Part shown: piece by piece, positions 21,101 to 31,100 of the stretch
Numbering within the stretch: position 1 is the first letter of the stretch
How the letters are laid out: each line of letters opens with the position of its first letter
Assembly (NCBI GenBank): GCA_029339195.1
Contig: JAPTJF010000463.1
Location: 1 to 48,618, forward strand
DNA from: Micractinium sp. NFX-FRZ
Lineage: Eukaryota; Chlorophyta; Trebouxiophyceae; Chlorellales; Chlorellaceae
DNA length: 48,618 bases
Direction: 5' to 3'
The notes under the pieces: generated by a model
Databases searched by the model: none
What the model was told of the DNA's origin: nothing
Seen by the model: the letters and a program-made list of their open reading frames with translations, nothing else
Position numbers and translations under genes: made by a program

Positions 21101-24100
21101 TGGGCCTGGTGGCAGAAACATCCACACCCAAAGAGCATGGGGCTGGCAAGGCGGGGAGGGGCATGCAGACAGGGCTACTGGCGGCGGGACCTTTTCCGCC
21201 GTAACGCTGTGGTGCCACCCCACGTGCAGCAGGTCTCACGGTGTTGAGGCCCGCCCTGTCAGCAGGCAGCTTTGCACCGTGTACCCCCCGCCCCACACGT
21301 GCTCCCCTGAGTCCGCCTCCCCCCGTGCAGGCGCCTCACCATCCTCAAGGCCCTGGCCCCCCTCACCGTCTGCACCCTCAGCATCGCCGTCATGTCGGTG
21401 TGGCGCCTCTGCGAGCGCCCCTCCCCCGAGCAGCCCTGGATCCACCAAGTGGGCCACGTGCCGCCAGGTGGGCAGCCGCAGGCTGCAGGGTGCATGGCTG
21501 GTGGATGAACCCACGTGCTGGCGTGGTCCTGGCTTCACGGCCGGGTTGGGAGCGTTCGACTGCACAGCACCCTCACACCGCCCCGCCCTGCCCGCATGCC
21601 TCGCCCCCGGCCCACGGACCCCTGCAGGCCTGCCGCGCTTCACGGTCGCCTGGTGGCTGCCGCTGCGTGCACCCAGCACCCAGCTCATGCTGGCGGTGCT
21701 GATCTGCATGCTGGACTCGCTGGAGGTGGGAGGGTGGGGGATGCTGACGTGGCAGGTTCTGACCTGGCCCCGTGTGCGTGGCACAGTGTCAGCCTGCCAC
21801 TCTTGTGGACAGCAGCAGCACAGGCAGGCTCTGGCCTCCTCAAAAAGATTAATGCCCGCCAACATATGGCCCTCACAGCCGCTGTCCGTACCAGTCAGAC
21901 TTGCGCTGTGCTCCCCTCATGCCGCCCCGCAGGCAATGTCCATGGCCAAGTCGCTGGCCCTGAAGAACGGGTACGAGCACGACGCAACGCAGGACTTCCG
22001 GGGTGCGCGCCAGCTGGGCAGGTGCCTGGCCACATTGTTTTGATTGTGGCTGCTTGGCTGCTGTCAGTTGTGCCCGCTGCTCTCCTGCATGGGTGGTCCT
22101 GCTGTGCAGTTGCCTCTTCTTCGACTACTCATCCTCTGCCTGCTGTCCACCCGCCCGCCCTCATGCCCGCCCCTGCAGCCCTGGGCCTGGCCAACCTCGC
22201 GGGTGCCTCCTGCTGCTGCTACAACGCCACCGGCTCCTTCTCTCGCTCCGCCGTGAACAACGATGTGGGCGCCAAGACGCCGCTGGCCTCGGGCATCTGC
22301 GGTGGGCTGGGGTTGGGGTTGGGTGGGGTGGAATTGGCGCAGGGGAGGGGGGGAGGGAGAAAAGGGGCGGGTGAGTAGATCCGTGGGGGGATGGGAGCGC
22401 CATGCACGAGGCACTTCCTGAATGTTGTGACGGTTGGGATGAAGGAGGGGTGGAGTGGGGGTGAGGGGCGGCAGGTGAGTGTGAGAGCGTGATGACAGAT
22501 CCACACGCCGACAGCAGGCAGGCCAGGGCAGCCAAGGCCGCATCCGCTCACCCCTGTCCCCCGCCCCCCGTCGCCTGCAGGCCTGCTGCTGGGCATCACC
22601 CTCCTCTTCCTCACGCCTCTCTTCACCCACATGTCCAAGAACGTGCAAGGGGCGATCATCATTGTGGGGGTGCTGGGCCTGTTCGACTGGCGGGAGGGCG
22701 CTTTCCTGTACCGGGTGCGAGGACGGGTGCCATGCTGTGCTGTGCCATGCTGCGCCATGCTGTGCTGTGCTGAGGACGCAAGGCCGGCAGCAGGGCCGCG
22801 GAAGTGACCACGCCACGGCTGGCAGCCAGCTTAGGCTTGGTGTCGCATATGCTCCTCCCGATGCCCTGCGCTGCCCTCGCTGACCTGTGTCCTGCTGCTG
22901 CCACTGCCTGTGCTCGCCAGGCCCTTGACATTCATATTGCCATTGCCTGGTTCGGTCGCCTGGCTTCTCATCTCCTCCAGGTCAACAAGCCTGACTTCGT
23001 GATGTGGCTGGTGGCCTTCATCGCGACCATGCTGCTGGGGGTGGTGCACGGAATCCTGGTGGCAGTGGTCCTCTCCCTGGTGTGGACACTCTACAAGAGC
23101 GCATTCCCACGGATAGGTGAGGAGAGCGGGGCGCTTCGCGGGCAGCAAGGGTGGGGGGGGTGTCATGGGGGCAGGGCGGTTTAAGGGGCTATGGGAAGGG
23201 GCAGGGGTGCGTGTCCATGCCAGCAGCTTCCTGGCGCGGAGAGCCTCCTCTTGTCTCCAGCAACCTCAACTCACCGTTATTGCCTGCCCCACCCCGCACT
23301 GCCGCCTGTGCTGCAGTCAAGCTGGCACGCCTGCCGGGCAGCTCCCCCGGTTTGTACCGCAACTGCAAGATGTACAAGCAGACACAGGAGGAGCCGGGCC
23401 AGCTGCTGCTGCGCATCGACGCCCCCATGTACTTTGCAAATGTGCAGGTGAGGGGCAAGAGGGGGCGCGGGGGGAAGGGCAGGTTGGGGAGGGAGGCGAG
23501 GGAGGTGGGAAGAGTTTGCGGCCTGCCGACTACACACTCGCAGTCCAGCTGGCCGGCCACGGTTGCTGTGCATGCGCGTACAGCTCCCTCCTGGACGCCC
23601 CACCTGAAGCTCTCCACCACCGGCCATGGCCCCTCCCCTGCAGCCCATCCGCGACAGCATCCGCCGGGAGGTGCGCCGGTCGCGAGAGAAGGGGGAGCTG
23701 CGGTGGCTCATCCTCAACCTGTCCCCCGTCACAGGTGCAGGGGTAATTGATGTCCGTGTGGGCAGCCGTGGCGGCTGGTGGTGTGTGCGGTGGAGCAGGC
23801 CGGCAGGCAGGCGACAGGAACTAGCAGCAGTGCTGCCCAGCCCGACGGTGCCGCATGCATGCATGCCTGTGCTCCGTTGCCGCCTTCTGCAGACACCAGA
23901 GTAATGATGACAGCAGGCACCCTCAACTTGACTAATGGGGCTTGCCAACCTGCATTCTGGCTTGCGGCGAATCGTCGCTTCACCTCCTCACACACCCAAG
24001 CCCTCACAAATGCTGACCAACGCTTCCGCCCGGTCCCCGCTGCAGACATTGATGTGTCGGCGGTGCACTTCCTGGAGAGCCTGCTGGTGGAGCTGCGGGG

Positions 24101-24490
24101 CAGCGGGGTGCAGCTGGCGCTGGCCAACCCATCCCAGCAGGTGGGTGGCAGGAGCGCTGGGCACGTGGGGAGAACGAGATCGCATGCTCAGCAGGCACAG
24201 CATGAGGTTGCACAGCACAGCACAGCACGAACATGAGCACCAGTTTCGCAGCGTCGTGCTGCAGGCCGCTGGCACACTTGCACAGCTGACACCCCTGTGC
24301 TCACACTGCCCCGCCCGCCGTCCTGCCCCCTCCCTTCCGGCCGTCCCGCTGCCGCCGCTCGCAGGTGGTGACGCTTCTGCGGCGGTCGGGGCTGCTGAGC
24401 AAGCTGGGCGAGGGGAACATCCACGACAACATGCACGACGCGGTGCAGGGGGCACGTGCGGCGATCGAGGGCATCCCGCAGGGCCCCTAG
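18158..24490 (+). CDS. Sulfate transporter, SULTR/SLC26 family with STAS domain (20 exons)
   Basis: Exons: 18158-18237, 18402-18473, 18682-18711, 18921-18993, 19229-19276, 19508-19612, 19859-19993, 20345-20476, 20663-20751, 21009-21083, 21331-21467, 21628-21725, 21933-22002, 22179-22301, 22581-22714, 22981-23116, 23317-23447, 23644-23734, 24046-24140 and 24365-24490, giving 659 aa, a normal SULTR length. It imports sulfate, usually with H+, across the plasma or plastid membrane. Marks of the family are [18 protein letters not shown] before the first membrane span, [30 protein letters not shown] (split over two exons), [57 protein letters not shown] and [15 protein letters not shown]. The cytoplasmic STAS domain (about 525-650) includes [21 protein letters not shown] and [18 protein letters not shown]. 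Exon 3 is only 30 nt. The start Met precedes an acidic DSDSDE tail typical of the N-terminus. Confidence 0.95.
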
Positions 24491-25423
24491 GCCTGAGCCA
24501 GGCAGGCAGGGCGGACCCATTAGCGTGGTGTGCCTGGCACCCGGGCGTGCGCAGGATGAGAGCTGCCCACACACCTGCCGGACGGAGGCGCAGGTGTGGC
24601 GCTAGTGCTGGCTTGAGGGAAATCAAACGAACGCATTTTATTTTTCCAGAGACGTCATCACTTGCGAGCTCGATGTTGTGAGCAAGCCCGCTGTAGCTAC
24701 GAGAGTGCATGGCGCGCCCGCTTCATGGGATGCCACTCCCGGCAGGCAGACTGCCTGAGGGAGACCAAGGGCCACAGCCAACCAGCCGCGTGCCAGCCAG
24801 CACAGCACCTACAGCCCTGCCCGATCGTGCCTCAACTGAGTCGAGGCATCTCGGATTCACTCCCAGGCCACCATCCCACCCTGCCCCACATCATCGACCA
24901 GCTGCTGCAACATTGGACCAACCATGATGAGGCGGTGCAGGGTGGGTGGGGCAGTGGGCATGACCCTACAAAGCAGCGCGCATCGCTGCAGTGCATAACA
25001 AGCTGCCTTAACCAGGTTGAGACATCGCATAAGCCTGCGCCCCTCCCAACCGTCTCCATTAAAATCTTATCAATTCCATGGGGCTTGCTATGTGCCTTCC
25101 CGCCGCATAGCTCGCCTGGAACCCTCTGCCGCCAGTCGCCTGCACCGCTTGTGCCCGCCCCACTGCCCCTGAAAACGAGTTGCCCGCCGCAGAGGCTCCT
25201 GGCGATCAGGATCGCGTCGCAATGCTTGCTGAGCACTCTGAAAACAAGACACGCATTTGAATGTGGTTTGCCCGCAACTAAAGTTATGGGCTTGCGTGGC
25301 AGGGGGGTGGTGCCAGCATGCGACACACCATGCGCACGATTGTCTCCTATCAGAAGGAGAGATGATCGTCAATGGAAGCACAAACTCTTCCTCAGCCGGC
25401 CACCATTTTTGCACGCGCCAGCC
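24491..25423. other. SULTR 3' UTR and F-box/LRR upstream region
   Basis: No gene is recognised. A long frame runs open through part of this stretch into the F-box gene, but it has no domain and its composition is not protein-like. No TGTAA is seen here; ATTTTATTTTTCC at 24634-24646 is the only T-rich tract and could mark the 3' end of SULTR. Confidence 0.5.
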
Positions 25424-27056
25424 ATGATCACGAGCAGCACGCCAGCCACCATCTTCCACCTGCCGCACGTGGTAGTGGAACACGCCCTAATGATGATGGC
25501 GCTGAAATATAGGCAAGCAGGAAGCCTCGAGGGGGCGCCGGGTTCCCGGCGTTCCGGCGTGAAGTTGCCCAGGCCCTCCTCCCACCATTGCCCCACACTC
25601 CTCCTGCCCGCCCTCTACTCCAACAGGGTGCGTTTCACTGCCACCTGCACCCGCTTCCGCCAGCTGGGTGCTGCCAGCACGACCCTGTGGCAGAGCACGC
25701 CCTTTGACGCCGGCGTGGTGACGGGTGCAGGCGCCGCCAGCTTTGCCGCCTGGCTGGCCTCCCCTGCCGGCCGCCGCCTCAGGTGCCTGGTCATGCACAT
25801 CCCTGGGGCAATGTTACAGCCGGAGCGCCTGGCTCACAGCCTGCTGGGCAGCCTGGCGAGTGGCGGCGACGCTGCACTTGTGTCCCTCAAGTGCAGCTCA
25901 ACAGTGGTGCGCTCTGGCCGCTGCTGCGCCCTGCTGCTGCGCCTCCGCCGGCTGCGCCACCTGGAGGTGCACAACTCGCGAGACGAGGCCGACCCAGGGC
26001 AGGCGCTGCACTTGCCCGCAGAGCTCAGTGGTCTGGCGCACCTGACGTGCCTACATGCACAGTATGTGACCACCATCCTTCCGCCCGGCTGCCTCCCCGC
26101 CAGCCTGCGCGAGCTGGCAGTGCGCCTGCCGCTGCCAGCGGGGGCGCCGCTCGCTGCACGCGGTGTGCGGCTGCCGGCGGCCGTCACGGCAGCCACTCAG
26201 CTGGAGGCGCTGTCCCTCTCGCTGGACGACGGCCCCGCTGCACTCAGCACCGCCGGCCTCGAGAGCCTCATGCGCCTGACCTACCTGTCGCTCGTGTGCT
26301 GCCAGCTGGAGCAGGTGCCGGCGGCGCTGGCGAGCCTGCGTGCGCTGCGCGCGCTCTGCCTACTGGGCAATCCGCTGGCCGATGCTGACCTGGCGCTGCT
26401 GGCCGCGCTGCCCGCGCTGCGCGAGCTGGACCTCTGCTTCTGCGACCTGACCAGCTTCCCCCCGGCGCTGCTGTGCCTGACGGAGCTCGAGGTGGGGCAT
26501 AGATCCTACATGGTTGCTGGTGATGGGCTGGGGCTCCCGCATGACAAGCACCAGCACCAGCACCATCTGCAGAGCGGGGTGTGACAGCTGCCGCCGCAAC
26601 TGCAAGCAGCGCCCGCACCCCACCCTACCCCGCCCCTGCCCTGCGTCCCTGCAGGCCCTCAGTGTCAGCTACAACCCGCTGCCGCCCCTGCCGGCGGAGC
26701 TCGCTGGGCTGCGCCAGCTGGCAGCCTTTGGGTGCGACGCCTCGCCGGCGCTGCAGGCCGGCACGGTGCTCAGCCGCCTGTCGGCCCTCACTCGCCTCTG
26801 CCTCACCCAGCTCCCGGAGGACACAACCGCCTACCACCTGGCTGGCCTGTTTGCGGACCTGCGCCGCCTACCTCGCCTGCGCGTGCTGGGCCTCAACGGC
26901 GGCATGCCCGGCCAGCAACCCACCTGGCCCCTGGGCCGGAGCAGGGCGGTTGCAGCACAGCTGGCTGCTGCCGTGCCGGGTTTGGAGGTGCAGGCGGCAC
27001 AGGGGCTGGCCCTGCCGGCGGAGCTGGCGGTGGTGCCATGGGACGAGGTGCTCTGA
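25424..27056 (+). CDS. F-box / leucine-rich-repeat protein
   Basis: Exons 25424-25512, 25627-26491 and 26655-27056 give 451 aa. Residues 13-43 read LPHVVVEHALMMMALKYRVRFTATCTRFRQL, written here in parts: LPHVVVEHALMMM then ALKYRVRFTATCTRFRQL, which fits the F-box pattern LPxxLLxxILxxL..xDRxRxxxxCxxWRxL. Leucine-rich repeats follow, for example LRHLEVHNS, LAHLTCLHAQ, LEALSLSLDD, LTYLSLVCCQLEQVP, LRALCLLGNPLAD, LRELDLCFCDLTSFP and LRVLGLNGG. F-box proteins dock targets onto SCF ubiquitin ligases through SKP1; the LRRs would bind the target, which is unknown. The F-box is complete only when the GC-donor intron 1 is removed, which supports both the domain call and the start. The frame is open further upstream, so a longer N-terminus cannot be excluded. 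Confidence 0.72.
25513..25626 (+). other. GC-AG intron, F-box/LRR gene intron 1
   Basis: The donor is TATAG|GCAAGC and the acceptor CCAACAG ends at 25626. The intron is 114 nt and its removal joins ...ALKY-R-VRFTATC..., completing an F-box. The intron is a multiple of three with no in-frame stop, so retention would insert 38 residues into the middle of the F-box helices. Confidence 0.75.
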
Positions 27057-28130
27057 GAGCGTCTATGTCCATGCTTTGTGACGTGCCATTCGCAGTATGT
27101 CAGGCAGGTGGGAGGCAGCGAGGTGCACTGTGGTGCAAAGGGGAAGCGCGTGGAAGCAAGGCCGAAGGGCAGGCAACGGCAGCAGACTGCGGCAGCAATC
27201 CCCAGGCTCAGGCACGCAGTTTGTAACGTAACAGTCCCTCCACTGTCACACTCATCGCACCTGCCAGCTCCACCCACTCTACTCACCTGGTATGCCATGT
27301 ACAGCCATGGCAATGCACTTGATACTGCGTTTGGCCAGCTAGGCACTGCGCTTTCACCAGCAGACCATGCATCAATCAAGTCCAGGCCGCTTGGCTGCCC
27401 TCTCCCTCCACATCTCCCTTGACCACCAGCAGCCACGCACATGAATCAACCAGGTTCAGGTGGTGCCGGGTGGACGTGGGGCAGAGAGCAACGTGTGGGT
27501 TTCCGGGGTAAAAGGGGCTGAGGATGCATGTTTATGACATCTCTCCATTTGCTGCAGATGAAAGGTGGTCATCATGATCTCCAATGCAGCATACATGGTC
27601 TGGCAGTGGCGCAGCAGGCGCAGGGGGGAGTTGGCACCGGCCAATGTTGCCATGCCGCGCGTACGGCAGCCGGCGCCTTGAGATGCAGCAGGAAAAACCT
27701 CGTTCTCGATGTTGCGGTCCTACCGGGGTGTAAGTTGTGTCTGTTTGAGGCCCCAAACTCGAAGAAACTGCACACACGGCAATTGTCTGCCCACCCACCC
27801 CAGCGCCGCTCCCGCCCCAGCGCGCAGAGCACGCCGACAAGTCGGTCCCAATAATGGCTCCCGGCTCCTCATCAGTGTATCAATAGTGTCGCCTCTCTGT
27901 GGCGCTCAAACTGGCAACGAGGCGCACCTGCGAGGGCCGACAGTAGCCACCGGGTTTGGAGCGGCGTCTCGTGTTGGCGGCCAGCGTACAGCGGGCAGGG
28001 AAAACGCACAGGCGGGGCGGCTGGATCCCAGCTCTTCCCGCAGACAGCCACGGGCGGCGGCCGACGGCAGCAGTGCCGCCCTGCCCTCTCCTGCTGGGCG
28101 GCTGGCCCGTCCTGTGAGCAGCATTTGTGA
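27057..28130. other. F-box/LRR 3' UTR and transportin upstream region
   Basis: About 1.07 kb without a recognisable gene. A TGTAA at 27222 should end the F-box transcript, leaving roughly 900 bp before the transportin start. Short open frames on both strands near 27.5-27.9 kb show no domain, partner exon or splice pattern. Confidence 0.5.
27222..27226 (+). terminator. TGTAA polyadenylation-type element, F-box/LRR gene
   Basis: TGTAA 166 nt after the stop codon at 27056, in the sense orientation. Confidence 0.45.
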
Positions 28131-31100
28131 ATGGAGGACTTCATTCGATGCGCAGCCCTGCTGGCCTCTCCAAGCACAGAGCCCGCATTGCGGGTGCAAG
28201 CAGATGGCTGGCTGGCCGCGTTTCGCCGTGAGCCGGCCGCGTGGGCCGCTGCGCTGGGGGTGCTGCGCTCGCCAGCGGGCGGCGGCGGCTTGGCGGCGGC
28301 ACCTGAGGTGCGGCTGCAGGCAGCCAGCCTGCTGGCCTGGAAGGTCAAGCGCCAGCTGGATCAGCTGCAGCCAGTGGGGAGGCAGGCTGAGCTGGCAGAG
28401 ACGCTGACAGCGCTGGTGGCAGCACCCACGTCTCCCTGCCAGCCACGCGACGTGGCAGTGCGCGGACTCTGCGTGGCTCTGGCCAACCTTGCCATCCAGT
28501 GCTCCTCTTGGGAGCGCCCCTTGCAGTCCCTGGGTGAGAGGGGTTGTTGATGCTGCTGCTGCTGCTTCTGCTGGCTGGATGGTGGGTGGGAGGTGGTGCA
28601 GGCAGGTGTGTGCGCGGCAGGGCAAGCAACTGAGGGGAGGCTGGAGACGTGGGAGGCACTGCTGCGTGCTGCCCTATGTGGCAACATCCCGGTTGGACCT
28701 CACTCGGGCAGCTGCCGCAACTCCTGCAGGTCGTGCCTGCCTTACTCTCCGCCCCCGCCTCCCTGCCTCCCACTCACTCGTTGCCCTGCAGGCCCCCGGC
28801 TGAGCCAGGAGTGCATGCTCGAATTCCTCACGCTGTGAGTGCTGCGCCCGCCTTGTACTGCTTTCCTAAAGAGCGCCCCCAGAGCAAACCCTCCTGGCAT
28901 GCCCGCCTGCCACGTCATCCGTGGGACCCCCCCTGCCAAGGGCACCGCCAGCAAGCCACACCGGGTTGCTCTACTTGGGCTGACTGTCACCCCTGCTCTT
29001 TGCAAGCCTGCGCTGCAGCCTGCCTCAGGAGTGCGAGGATGCAGCCGCTGCGGCCCAGTCGGCGTCAGCAGAGCTGGGGTGGGCCCTCAAGGCACGGGCG
29101 CACGAGTGGAGCCCAGAGGTGGCAGCCTGGCTGCACGGCGTGCACCGCAGCTGCCCCTACGGCGGCAACACTGCCGCCACCGCCGGCAGCCCAGGCGCCC
29201 ATCGGCCGGCCACGGCTACAGCAGCCGCAGCGGCGGGGGAGGCGTGGCAGGAGCTGACTGTGGCAGTGCTGCGCTGCTTTGGAGCCTGGGTCAAGTGGGG
29301 CTGCCTGCAGTACATTGAGCAGCAGCACGCCACGTACTTTGCCAGCCTGGCAGGGGAGCTGCTGTTTGCTGGGGATGCGGCGCGCGGCCTGCCCTTCCAC
29401 CCCATACTGCTGCCGGCCGCTGTGGACGCCGCCACAGAGGTCATCGAACATGCGCCGGAGGAGATGCAGGCGCTGCTGCTGCAGCTGGCGGCGGCGCTGC
29501 CACCGCGTGCCGCAGCACTGCATGCAGCCGCGGGCAGCGTGGAGGCGGCGGATGCATCGGCGGAGGAGCTGTGCCACTGCTTTGCCCTCATCTGCAGCAC
29601 GCACTGCGCGCTGTGTGCGGCGGAGGGGCCGCAGGGGGAGGCGCTGCGGCAGGTGTGCTGGTGTGGGGGTAGGCCTGCGCATGTGAAGCGGCTACAAAGC
29701 GGAGCTCGTGCCAGGGCAGTCCGTCTGTCGGGTGCTGTGCGCATGTACTACTGCTGCCTGGGGCGTGCCACTGCTGCACAGCCGTTGTGTCTCTCCCTGA
29801 ACCCTGGCAACTTCCTGCTGACCCACGCACCTGCCTGCTGCCTGCTGCCCCGCCTGCCCGCCCGCCGTCCGCCCCCCCGCCCGCAGGGCATGCTCCAGCT
29901 GCTTTCCCTGCCCGTTGAGCCTGGCAGCGAGACGGGGTGCGCCGCCTTGCCGGTGATGGGCGCCCTGTCAGACCTGCTGGAGCACCTGGTGGCGCAGCAG
30001 CGGGGGGAGCGCACATCGGAGGAGGAGGAGGGCGGCAGCGGGGCCAGGTGGGCAGCGGAGGGTGACGGGATGTGGGGTGGGTGGGAGCAAGGCGGCGGCA
30101 GCGGGTGGACAGGAACGGCACAGCAAGGCAAGGCAAGGCAAGGCAAGGCAGCGTCCCGGCCTGGCACTGTGGGCATGAGGGGCTGAGCATGCTGCATGCC
30201 TGTGTGCCCGCTCGCCTCCTTCCGCACATGCAGGCCGCTGAGCCCCCAGGCGCGCCGTGCCTTTGCGGCTGCAGCGCTGGAGGTGCTGCTGGTGCAGCTG
30301 CAGCCGTACCCCGTTGCCTTCCAGCTGGCGCGTGCAGAGGCAGATGGCGCGGAGGCTGCGGTAGAACGTGGCACGCACAGCCCGGAGGGCGTGCCTGATG
30401 CTTTGAGGAAGGAGGCAGGTGAGGGGGGGCGGGAGTGTGCGGCTGGGGCAGTTTGCCAGCAGGGGGCATTTGAAGGGCAGGAGAGGAGATGCAAGGGGGG
30501 GTGTAGAGTTTGGTGGCATGATGTTTGGACGGTGAGAAATTGCAGGGTGCAGGCTTGGGTGAGTGGCTGCTCCCTGCTCTTTCAACTACCATGGCTCACC
30601 CCCTCCCTTCATGCGCAGCCCGACGGCACCACCTGCCAAACCCGCCCCGCTCCCCCTTTTTTGTGCAGTGCTAGTGATAGACTACATAGGCGACCTGCTG
30701 GGGGCGGATGCCGTGATGCGCCTGCTGGTAGCACACGCTGAGGGCGCTGCCCAGCGGCACGGCGGGCACAGCGCAGCAGCGGCGCAGGCTGCGCTGGACG
30801 TGTGCCTGCTGCTGCTGGAGGGGATGGCGGGGCTGCTGGAGACCTGCTGCTCGGAGCGGGCAGCGGGGGGCCCACTGCCAGAGTGGCTGGGAGGTGAGGC
30901 TGGCGAGGCAGTTTACGCTCGGGGTGGGGAGTAGCTTCGCCTGCCAGCTGCTGGCTGGTACGTCGGGCATCCTGCATGCGAGCAGGGGGGGCTGGCTGTG
31001 TTTCAAGCGGCCGCACGCACCGTGCCTGCCGCTGCGGCTGGCACAGTGTCCCATGCATACGCATGCCTCCCTCCCTCCCCCCGTCAGATTTGACCTGGCA

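Noticed and set aside
24662..25423. Long open frame continuing upstream of the F-box gene in the same frame
   Set aside because: No domain, irregular composition with many rare-looking codons, and the F-box is normally near the N-terminus. The start at 25424 is preferred, although an upstream start is not disproved.
27528..27854. 108-residue open frame between the F-box and transportin genes
   Set aside because: No domain or splice partner; overlapping frames on the other strand are equally long.
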